From: Cyanobacteriota bacterium
GTDB lineage: Bacteria; Cyanobacteriota; Cyanobacteriia; Phormidesmidales; Phormidesmidaceae
DNA length: 6,031 nt
NCBI GenBank assembly: GCA_027619675.1
Contig: JAQCHG010000124.1
Coordinates: 1 to 6,031, forward strand
Direction of reading: 5' to 3'
Shown here: piece after piece, positions 1 through 5,353 of the stretch
How the letters are laid out: each line of letters begins with the position of its first letter
Numbering within the stretch: position 1 is the first letter of the stretch
The notes under the pieces: model-generated
Told to the model about the DNA's origin: nothing
What the model saw: only the letters and a program-made list of their open reading frames with translations
The model's database searches: none
Program-made: the position numbers and the translations under genes

Positions 1-183
1 GGTGAAGACGGCGGCCTCATGGTCTACGTCCCTAAGAAAGATCTGGAAGAAACCGTCATTGATCAAACCACAGAGGGCGAAACCACCGTGGTCACCCTAG
101 CCAATGGCTGGCAGCTATCCATCCATGGTTTGAGTGAACCGTTGAAACTACCGCAAACGGTGAATGCTAAGCGATTGCTCTGA
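1..183 (+). CDS. nifT: NifT/FixU family protein, 3' part
   Basis: Frame 1 reads 60 residues to a TGA stop; the start lies outside the window. The segment MVYVPKKDLEE, then VTLANGWQL, then a C-terminal LPxTVxAKRL motif is the signature I recognise from NifT/FixU, a small protein of about 65-75 residues. Only roughly the first 6-10 residues (usually MKVMIRR-like) should be missing. NifT is encoded in nif operons, in cyanobacteria commonly after nifV and nifZ. Its biochemical role is unsettled; it has been linked to nitrogenase maturation but is often dispensable. Its presence marks the 3' edge of a nif cluster extending to the left. Identification rests on motif memory, not on a search. Confidence 0.88.
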   Translation, partial: GEDGGLMVYVPKKDLEETVIDQTTEGETTVVTLANGWQLSIHGLSEPLKLPQTVNAKRLL

Positions 184-239
184 AATCTAGCGAGGGCGAT
201 GTTGCCCTGGCTTAAATCCTGCTTCTGGTTTCCAACTCT

Positions 240-260
240 GGGAGCCGGGAGCCGGGAGCC
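240..260. repeat. three tandem copies of a GGGAGCC heptamer
   Basis: GGGAGCC occurs three times head to tail (240-246, 247-253, 254-260), between the nifT stop and the next start codon. Short tandem heptamers (STRR sequences) are common intergenic elements in filamentous cyanobacteria. No function can be inferred. The copy number may vary between strains, and the tract lies just upstream of a ribosome binding site. Confidence 0.8.
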
Positions 261-278
261 AAAAACACACACCTTTCT

Positions 279-285
279 AAGGAGG
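279..285 (+). promoter_or_regulatory. strong Shine-Dalgarno for the 97-residue ORF
   Basis: AAGGAGG lies 5 bases before the ATG at 291 and is the best anti-16S match in the window. It fixes the start of the small downstream ORF and is a main reason to accept that ORF as a real gene. Confidence 0.85.
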
Positions 286-290
286 TCCCC

Positions 291-584
291 ATGCAGTCAC
301 CAGCCTATTGGTTTAATTTAGACGGCACCTGCCGAGGCTTCTTGGGGCCAGATCCCGGCAAGCCCTGTTCCTTGCTGTTAGAGGTAGAGGCCGAATACTT
401 GGCGGTCCAATTACCCCCGGCATTGCGTCCCAGCATTCAGCGGTGTGTGCAGGTGGGCGATCGCGTCAATTGCGTGGGCCGCAGCCACATTGACCGCCAA
501 GCGGGGGTGATCACCCTGAAGGCGTATCAGGTGTTTGTCCCTGCGGCGGCGGTTACCCCCCCAGGGATGGCTCGTCCCGCTTAA
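291..584 (+). CDS. small protein next to nifT, possible OB-like beta fold, function unknown
   Basis: This is a 97-residue ORF with a near-perfect Shine-Dalgarno and a codon pattern like its neighbours. I do not recognise a named family. It has no signal peptide or membrane segment. Residues 28-41 and 53-83 look like beta strands. The run VGDRVNCVGRSHIDRQAGVI (55-74) followed by a hydrophobic strand to F82 resembles the G-D-x-V-x-C-x-G turn of small OB-fold proteins; this is pattern resemblance only. Cysteines at 14, 26, 52 and 61 are spread out and do not form a CxxC metal site. It is co-directional with nifT, 107 bp downstream, so it may share the nif transcript and be an accessory nif-cluster protein. 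The last dozen residues are Ala/Pro-rich and probably disordered. Confidence 0.75.
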   Translation: MQSPAYWFNLDGTCRGFLGPDPGKPCSLLLEVEAEYLAVQLPPALRPSIQRCVQVGDRVNCVGRSHIDRQAGVITLKAYQVFVPAAAVTPPGMARPA

Positions 585-594
585 TGTTGGACCT

Positions 595-624
595 GGTACC
601 GCGACACCACCCTACGGCGGTATC
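595..624 (+). terminator. possible intrinsic terminator between convergent genes
   Basis: GGTACCGC (595-602) pairs with GCGGTATC (617-624): eight pairs including one G:U, with a 14-base loop. It begins 10 bases after the stop of the 97-residue ORF and is followed by TTCATT, a poor U-tract. It separates the nifT-side transcript from the convergent hydrolase gene. The weak U-tract keeps confidence low. Confidence 0.4.
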
Positions 625-642
625 TTCATTCCGAACAATCTT

Positions 643-1794
643 CTAAGGCAGGTACAGGTCTGCGATCGCAAAGGCCAGCTCTTCTGAGCCGGGGTCGGCG
701 TAGTCTAGATTCAGCAGCACCACAACGGACAACTCTTCCGTCGGGAAACGTAGATAGTAGGCATCGAAACCCAGCCACGATCCTTGATGGCCCACGTAGT
801 CATAGCCTGCGTGGGTAGCCACATCAAAGCCAAACCCATAGTTGATGGCTTCACCGTCATTGAGGGTACCGGAGGTAAACATCTCCGCCAGCAGGTCTTG
901 GCTGACCAGGGCCTCGGTGTATAACGCCTGGTCGTATCGGTACAGATCCCCCAGGGTGGAGTAGATGCTGCCGGAGCCATTCACGTTATCCAACACATCC
1001 GGCTCGTAGGGGCCACTGGGGTCATAGCTCTGGGCCACGGAGTCATCAAAACGGCGATCGCTGGGCAGGGCAAAGGTATGGCTCATCCCCAAGGGGGCAA
1101 AGAGATTGGCCTCCATAAAGCGGCCATAGGGTTGGCCCGACACCCGCTCAATCAGCAGGCCCAGCAGGTCATAACCTGTATTGCTGTAGTAAAACTCGTC
1201 CCCCGGTTGGCTCAGCATGTCTGGGAATTGGGCGATCGCGCTCAAGACATCCTCATTGTCTGGCGCGGGGGACAAGGCCAGCAGCGCCTCGTAGATATCG
1301 TCGCTATCGTCATATCCCATCACGCCGGAGGTGTGGTGCAGCAGGCGGCGAATGGTTACCCCTGGATCCATCCAGCTCAATTCAGGGATGTAGGTGCTGA
1401 TCGGATCATCTAAATCCACCTAAAGGTGCTCCACCAAGAGCAACACCCCCATGGCGGTAAACTGCTTGCCCACGGAGCCTAGGTGGAAAATGGTCTCAGG
1501 GGTGACGGCCACGTCTTCTCCAACATCCGCTAGGCCATAGCCGTTTTGATGGACAATTTCCCCAGCTTGGATCACCATCACCGCACCGCCGGGGCCGTCT
1601 TCAAACTGCGCCATCAACGGGTCGATCTGCCCAGACAGTTGACCCGAGATCGCGCGATCGGCACTGGCGTCAGCGATGGCAGTATCTTGTGATTGATCGG
1701 AATACGTCTCCGATTCTGCCCCTGGGTCCAGGGCTCCACAGGCCGTTAATACAGACATCGTCACAGCTAAACCCAGCAGCCATCGATGATTCAT
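643..1794 (-). pseudogene. serine hydrolase / class C beta-lactamase-like lipoprotein, split by an amber codon
   Basis: One reading frame of 384 codons is broken at codon 125 (TAG, positions 1422-1420). Apart from that codon it looks like an intact secreted member of the beta-lactamase/penicillin-binding-protein-like serine hydrolase family (PF00144 type). Residues 1-19 ([19 protein letters not shown]) are a lipoprotein signal peptide with lipobox LTAC, so a lipid anchor on C19 is expected. The start at 1794 is chosen over the in-frame ATG at 1833 because of this signal and a GGAG 8 bases upstream. The catalytic SxxK is SVGK (S107, K110). After the stop come HTSG, YSN (about 203-205) and HQG (about 336-338), the three family motifs in the right order. 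Family members usually read VEQGxLDLDDPI at the break, so the amber replaces a single residue without any change of length. The second half could be reinitiated at GTG 1419. The substrate is unknown. Confidence 0.85.
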
Positions 1795-1942
1795 GGTCAA
1801 TGCTCCAGACAAAGTGGGTAATCCCAGGAGCATCTAGAGTGCCCATCGCGTCGATGGCGATCAAGCCAACCTGCGGGTGAACCGCCAGGGAGTCAGGGTG
1901 AAGATTGACAAATCCAACCCCAGGTTTCCCTTTGTTGACTTC

Positions 1943-1966
1943 GTAACAATTGCTTATCATTGTCAC
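1943..1966. promoter_or_regulatory. 24 bp interrupted palindrome, operator-like
   Basis: GTAACAAT (1943-1950) and ATTGTCAC (1959-1966) are inverted with 7 of 8 positions matching and an 8-base spacer, so the half-sites lie about 1.5 helical turns apart, as for a dimeric regulator. It lies 149 bp upstream of the hydrolase start and 335 bp upstream of cnfR. TTGACT (1935-1940) and TATCAT (1955-1960) resemble -35 and -10 boxes, but their 14-base spacing is short. The reverse strand contains ATGATAA, a core also seen in Fur boxes. NtcA sites (GTA-N8-TAC) are only partly matched (GTA-N8-TTA). The bound regulator cannot be named. Confidence 0.4.
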
Positions 1967-2106
1967 GACATGGCCATTTTAAGGACACTAAAAGTGTTGC
2001 TTTAATAACAAAAATAGCCCCTGAACTGTTGCGAATGAACTCATATTTGAAGGGCTTTAAAAAATAATTAAACTCAATTGATCTCCGTTGCGCTGGTGGT
2101 CTCTAA

Positions 2107-2124
2107 GCTGTTACACCTAACAGC
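2107..2124. promoter_or_regulatory. perfect 7 bp inverted repeat with CACC loop
   Basis: GCTGTTA (2107-2113), CACC, TAACAGC (2118-2124) form a perfect 7 bp stem with a 4-base loop, about 180 bp upstream of cnfR. It abuts the next hairpin, sharing two bases. It could be an operator or part of a structured leader. There is no U-tract, so it is not a normal terminator. Confidence 0.35.
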
Positions 2125-2160
2125 ATTAGGGCTGGCACAACGCGCTTCTGAGCCTAATGC
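2123..2160. promoter_or_regulatory. hairpin upstream of cnfR
   Basis: GCATTAGG (2123-2130) pairs with CCTAATGC (2153-2160), and the stem extends by two more pairs past a bulged G. The loop is about 18 bases. Its left arm overlaps the right arm of the 2107-2124 stem by two bases, so the two can stack or compete if both are transcribed. Whether it lies inside the cnfR leader is not known. Confidence 0.35.
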
Positions 2161-2300
2161 CTCTCAGGATCCTACGTCTACCCTTGAAACAAATTGAATT
2201 AATGGCGTCAAAAGTGCGTCGCCATGCTGATAGCAAAGATGCGATTTTTTATTCAGTTCATGCCTTGATTTTAACCTGCCCTTAAGTGGTCTTTAGATCT

Positions 2301-3908
2301 ATGACCTACACGATTCAAAACGGATGTATCCTTTGCAGTCGCTGTGGGCCATTGTGTCCTAAAGATGCTATTAAGACCAAAGCCAACGATGAAGGCTATT
2401 GGATCGATCCCACCCTCTGTGATGGTTGTCGAGACTTTGCCGTCCCCCGTTGCCTAGATGCCTGTGAAGTGGGCTCACTGGCACCTCTCATCCCTAAAAA
2501 AGGGCGCTATAAAAGCACATTGCTGCCCGCCGCCATTCCCAATATTTTTCTCAATGGTAAAACCACCCCTTTCGCCTCTTCGCTGGTGGTGTGGGAAACC
2601 TGTAATATTTTGGCCCAGCGGGATAGTCTCCCTTGGCAAGTGGATACGGGCGATCGCGGCTATTATCCCCGCTCTGTCCATCGGGGGCGGGGGGCCATGA
2701 CCTTTCGGCTAGCAGCTGATCCAGAAGCCCCGTGCCCCGTGCCGATGGCGGCCTCTGACGTGAGGGCCGCGATCGCGGGTTTTGACATTCGCGCCACCTG
2801 TGTTCATCTAATATTTGCCGCCTACGCCACCACCGTCGATTGCCCCTGGCAAGATACCTTTACCCTCAACGATCAACACCTAGAGCAATGTCTAGGGCTA
2901 GATAAACGTAAAGATCTGACCAAACTCCAGAGACTGACCCTCCTGAAAAATCTGGTCCACCAAGCCTGTCAAATTCTGGTGGAAATCGACTGGCCCCGCC
3001 AGGGCAAAGTGCCGTCCTTTCACCTAGCGGAACACCCCGTTTGGCATCTGCTCGACACCCAATATTATTTTGAGACCGATGACCAAGGCGGCCATTACCT
3101 CATTGGTCTGGGCTTTACTATCCGTTGCGGCATTTGGGCCAAGCATTTTCTCAATAAACAGAGCTATCCCCATCAAGCCGCCTTTTACCAATACAGTTCC
3201 CTACCCCAGTCTTTAATTGCGGAGGTGATGGGCCATTGGCAGCAGCACGAAGGGGCAATTCGACTGCTGTTGTGGCTACTCTTTAAACTGCGCCTCGGGG
3301 GTGAGCATCGCATGACGGTGCGTACCCTGCTGCGCATCGCCTATGGTGAGGCCCGTTTAACCGAAGCCACCACCGTTCGCGGTGCCCACAAGCGCCTGCT
3401 TAACACCTTTGAAAGTGATCTCGAAACCCTCTACTACTACGGCCTCAGTCCCCAGTTTGATCCAGACACCTACCCCCCCGAAATTCAACCCCTGTGGGCA
3501 CGGGTGGCGGCGATTCCCGATGATGCCGATGCGGCCCTGGACTTTTGGACAGAGGATGCCCATCGGGATCTCAGCCTCACCGACATTGCCCCTCGGGATA
3601 AGTGGGTCCGGCTTTTGAACGCCCGTCTACTGGGATTTGATCTGCCGGAACTCTGGCAGCAAACGGTGCGCCGCCCATCGGCTAAACGTCGCCGTTCTCG
3701 CCCGAAGCATCACCATCCCCCATCACAGTCCCCCCGGCACCTCTCTGGTCATGCCATCAAAGTCGCCCGTCAGGGGCAAAACTTGACCCAACGGGCCTTG
3801 GCAGAGCGCATGGGCAAAAGCCAAAGCTGGATTCGAGATATCGAAAAAGAACGTTTTCACCTCAGTTCCGAGGATGAAGCCCTGCTACGGCAAACCCTGG
3901 AACTTTAG
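2301..3908 (+). CDS. cnfR: CnfR/PatB-type iron-sulfur transcriptional activator of nif genes
   Basis: The 535-residue protein has an N-terminal double 4Fe-4S ferredoxin domain and a C-terminal helix-turn-helix, the architecture of CnfR (Leptolyngbya), PatB (Anabaena) and the paralogue ChlR. Cluster ligands are C9-x2-C12-x2-C15-x3-C19 followed by P20, and C40-x2-C43-x7-C51-x3-C55. The large middle region (about 60-455) is typical of the family but has no simple motif. Residues about 457-483 form a basic, His/Pro-rich linker (RRPSAKRRRSRPKHHH). Residues 484-535 are an XRE-like helix-turn-helix (TQRALAERMGKSQSWIRDIE). In the family the clusters are thought to sense oxygen, and the protein activates nif promoters when oxygen is low. 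nifT upstream favours CnfR over ChlR, which activates low-oxygen tetrapyrrole genes. The start is ATG 2301 because homologues begin MTYTI; GTG 2286 would add five residues. Neither start has a good Shine-Dalgarno. Confidence 0.88.
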   Translation: MTYTIQNGCILCSRCGPLCPKDAIKTKANDEGYWIDPTLCDGCRDFAVPRCLDACEVGSLAPLIPKKGRYKSTLLPAAIPNIFLNGKTTPFASSLVVWETCNILAQRDSLPWQVDTGDRGYYPRSVHRGRGAMTFRLAADPEAPCPVPMAASDVRAAIAGFDIRATCVHLIFAAYATTVDCPWQDTFTLNDQHLEQCLGLDKRKDLTKLQRLTLLKNLVHQACQILVEIDWPRQGKVPSFHLAEHPVWHLLDTQYYFETDDQGGHYLIGLGFTIRCGIWAKHFLNKQSYPHQAAFYQYSSLPQSLIAEVMGHWQQHEGAIRLLLWLLFKLRLGGEHRMTVRTLLRIAYGEARLTEATTVRGAHKRLLNTFESDLETLYYYGLSPQFDPDTYPPEIQPLWARVAAIPDDADAALDFWTEDAHRDLSLTDIAPRDKWVRLLNARLLGFDLPELWQQTVRRPSAKRRRSRPKHHHPPSQSPRHLSGHAIKVARQGQNLTQRALAERMGKSQSWIRDIEKERFHLSSEDEALLRQTLEL

Positions 3909-3922
3909 GCGCTCTAGTCCTG

Positions 3923-4159
3923 CTATTCCACCTGGAGCGGGGCGACCACAGGGGCTTCTGGGGTGGTTGTGGAGACGGGGGTCGAGGGGTTAGCGCGGCT
4001 GAAACCGACGGCGGTCACCAGGAACCCCAGCAAGCAGCCGAAAAAGAAGGCCCACCCGTGGGAAGGTTCGATGAGACAAATGAGTCGCCGATCGCGATCG
4101 TAGACCTGCACCATCCAACCTTCGGTGGTTTCAATGGGGGTAGTGTCGAGTTTGGGCAT
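3923..4159 (-). CDS. 78-residue protein with one membrane segment, function unknown
   Basis: This small ORF has a GGAG 7 bases before ATG 4159. Residues 1-34 are a polar N-terminal part with PIETTEGWMVQVYDRDRRLICLIEP, which looks like a compact beta-rich cytoplasmic motif. Residues about 36-53 (WAFFFGCLLGFLVTAVGF) form one transmembrane helix. Residues 54-78 are a Thr/Pro/Val-rich tail, probably disordered. The RDRR run just before the helix suggests the N-terminus stays in the cytoplasm. I believe similar short proteins are annotated as hypothetical in other cyanobacteria but cannot name a family. It is convergent with cnfR: the two stop codons are only 14 bp apart, so the transcripts probably overlap at their 3' ends. 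Confidence 0.7.
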   Translation of the reverse strand: MPKLDTTPIETTEGWMVQVYDRDRRLICLIEPSHGWAFFFGCLLGFLVTAVGFSRANPSTPVSTTTPEAPVVAPLQVE

Positions 4160-4603
4160 GGGTTCCGCTCCAGTCGCAACGGGGGATTAGGGCTCAGGTT
4201 GGGTAAAAACGGTCATCTCTGGGGACGGGGCATCCCGTCTCAGCAGGGGGCAATCCCTGCTCGGGAGGAGGAGGCCCCAGCCACCATGACGGGACGGCAT
4301 AGCAGTAACACCTGTTGTGAGTAGGCGGCTTGGACTTGACGGCCCAAGGCCCGAAGGGGGGTGAAAAATCCGAATATAAATCTATGGTTTTTCGATTCCC
4401 CATACTAAATAGTCTATAGTCCGATGCTGGCGACAGCCGCTTTTTTGCCAAGCTGTCGCGACGGATTCTTCAAACCCATTGATAACCCTGGCCTATGGGA
4501 TAGGGTGCTGCCATAAGTGAAGGGGGCAGAGTCTATCCAGTCACCAGGGATCCGTAGCGCCCCCTTGGGCGGGACTGCGGGCGTCAACTGCGTCCAAAAG
4601 CAT
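4160..4603. other. gene-free stretch rich in inverted repeats
   Basis: No ORF here looks real: the candidates have odd composition, overlap known signals or are antisense to the 78-residue gene. What is visible are four perfect inverted repeats: GACGGG/CCCGTC (4224-4239), AGCAGGG/CCCTGCT (4242-4261), GCGACAGC/GCTGTCGC (4430-4459) and AAGGGGGC/GCCCCCTT (4520-4566). The first two lie 65-102 bases upstream of the 78-residue gene on its strand and could be in its leader. An AT-rich patch at 4365-4415 may hold that gene's promoter; no clear -35/-10 pair was found. Confidence 0.4.
4224..4261. repeat. two adjacent perfect GC-rich hairpins
   Basis: GACGGG-gcat-CCCGTC (4224-4239) and AGCAGGG-ggcaat-CCCTGCT (4242-4261) are separated by two bases. 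The stems are 6 and 7 bp with no mismatch. In RNA from the reverse strand they would form tandem stem-loops in the probable leader of the 78-residue gene. They could also be a REP-like intergenic element. No U-tract follows directly on either strand. Confidence 0.5.
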
Positions 4604-4633
4604 AAAAAAAGAGACGCGATCGCCGCGTCTCTT
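4604..4633 (-). terminator. intrinsic terminator of the psaL-psaI transcript
   Basis: On the reverse strand AAGAGACGCG and CGCGTCTCTT (arms 4624-4633 and 4609-4618) form a 10 bp GC-rich stem with a 5-base loop. The T run comes from the A tract at 4604-4610. It lies about 67 bases after the psaI stop. This is a textbook rho-independent terminator ending the psaLI message. The HIP1 octamer at 4616-4623 forms the loop and the top of one arm. Confidence 0.92.
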
Positions 4634-4699
4634 CGCACTTTGCGCTGCAGAGAGAGAATCGAGAATCCCAACCCTTAACAAGGGACAGTTATCCAGCCA

Positions 4700-4816
4700 T
4701 TACGCATCGCTCTCGATATAGAAGAAGAGCAACCCCATCACAGCGGCGGGCATCAGCCACGTCACCACTGGAATCATGATCCAGGGCAGCCAAGAAGCAG
4801 CGTAGGTTCCATCCAT
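4700..4816 (-). CDS. psaI: photosystem I subunit VIII (PsaI)
   Basis: This 38-residue ORF begins at ATG 4816, with GGAG 9 bases upstream. It reads [20 protein letters not shown], then [18 protein letters not shown]. This matches cyanobacterial PsaI (usually 38-40 residues, pattern YAASxLPWIxIPxVxWLMPxxVMGLLFxYIE), a single-helix thylakoid membrane protein. PsaI sits beside PsaL at the trimer or tetramer interface of photosystem I and stabilises PsaL. The hydrophobic helix covers about residues 10-33 and the acidic C-terminus ends in ESDA. It follows psaL by 57 bp on the same strand and precedes a strong terminator, so it is the last gene of that transcript. Confidence 0.93.
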   Translation of the reverse strand: MDGTYAASWLPWIMIPVVTWLMPAAVMGLLFFYIESDA

Positions 4817-4873
4817 GGTTAAAATCTCCGTCGGTTTAGTATCGGTACAGTGTTAAAGCGAGATTGAGACGGG

Positions 4874-5353
4874 TTAGTTGACAAAGCCCCGGAAGATGGC
4901 GTTGATCTCTTCAAAGTGGGCCAGCAGGAAATAGGCCATAAATGCTCCGCTCATACCACCGATGAAGAAGCCTGCGGCCATTTCGCTCCAACCTTCCGAA
5001 GTCTTGAGGGCGTCGGTTTCGTCGGGCACTTCAGCGGCGGGCTTCAGGGACACCAGGCCATGGGCATTCATGCCAGCGGTACCCAGCAGGACGATAGCGA
5101 TCGCCGTCACCAAACCACCGAGATAGGGAGCTGCGTCAAAATCCCGCAGTGCGCCGACAACCACCTCTGGCCCCACCAGAAAGTAGCCATGGGCCAACCC
5201 GATTTCCAAACCTCGGGTGAGGGGGGCCATGCCCTTGCGGTAGGCGGGCAATGAGCCGATAAAGGCCCGCACAAATGCCGAATCACTAATGGGCGTCGAA
5301 AGATGGCCCAATTCTGGATTGCCCTGATAGGGCTGAACCACTTGATTTGTCAT
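4874..5353 (-). CDS. psaL: photosystem I reaction centre subunit XI (PsaL)
   Basis: The 159-residue protein carries typical PsaL motifs: GHLSTPISDSAFVRAFIGSLPAYR (16-39), RGLEIGLAHGYFLVGP (47-62), LKTSEGW (116-122) and a hydrophobic C-terminal part. Three membrane helices are visible at about 48-64, 76-98 and 126-145. E50 and H55 are in the helix that binds chlorophyll in known structures. PsaL forms the interface between photosystem I monomers. The start is ATG 5353, because homologues begin with a short tail before QPYxGxPxxGHLSTPISDS and GGAGG lies 10 bases upstream. ATG 5371 would add six residues, and the frame also stays open further upstream to 5527 with non-homologous sequence. The N-terminal type resembles the trimeric forms of Thermosynechococcus. 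psaI follows, and psaB is upstream on the same strand. Confidence 0.95.
   Translation of the reverse strand: MTNQVVQPYQGNPELGHLSTPISDSAFVRAFIGSLPAYRKGMAPLTRGLEIGLAHGYFLVGPEVVVGALRDFDAAPYLGGLVTAIAIVLLGTAGMNAHGLVSLKPAAEVPDETDALKTSEGWSEMAAGFFIGGMSGAFMAYFLLAHFEEINAIFRGFVN

Larger units (their letters stand above)
1967..2300 (+). other. AT-rich upstream region of cnfR, no gene
   Basis: This is the upstream part of cnfR. I see no convincing ORF, tRNA or riboswitch. About 1977-2080 is AT-rich (runs such as TTTAAAAAATAATTAAA near 2056-2072) and is the likeliest place for a promoter, but no -35/-10 pair with 16-18 bp spacing is clear. Inverted repeats at 2107-2124 and 2123-2160 are listed separately. 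A weaker one, ATGGCG/CGCCAT (2202-2207, 2220-2225), lies closer to the gene. Confidence 0.45.

Noticed and set aside
63..272. 69-residue reverse-strand ORF
   Set aside because: It is antisense to nifT and the heptamer repeat, has no ribosome binding site and no family resemblance.
711..980. 89-residue reverse ORF inside the hydrolase gene
   Set aside because: It is a frame shadow of the hydrolase C-terminal half, which carries the recognised motifs in the other frame.
1078..1413. 111-residue forward ORF over the hydrolase
   Set aside because: It is antisense to conserved coding sequence and has no recognisable motif.
1943..1956. NtcA binding site
   Set aside because: Only GTA-N8-TTA is present instead of GTA-N8-TAC, and no correctly spaced -10 box follows.
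1670..1966. 98-residue reverse ORF over the hydrolase 5' end
   Set aside because: It overlaps the lipoprotein signal-coding frame, which has a clear lipobox and Shine-Dalgarno; this frame shows no domain.
4423..4446. Forward-strand terminator GCTG-GCGA-CAGC followed by CGC and six T
   Set aside because: The stem is only 4 bp and no forward gene ends nearby; the larger inverted repeat at 4430-4459 uses the same bases.
4194..4451. 85-residue reverse ORF upstream of the 78-residue gene
   Set aside because: Its Pro/Cys/Trp-rich composition does not look like a protein, it runs through two hairpins and has no family resemblance.
4414..4671. 85-residue reverse ORF downstream of psaI
   Set aside because: It spans the psaI terminator hairpin and its T run, so it would not be transcribed as a normal coding region.
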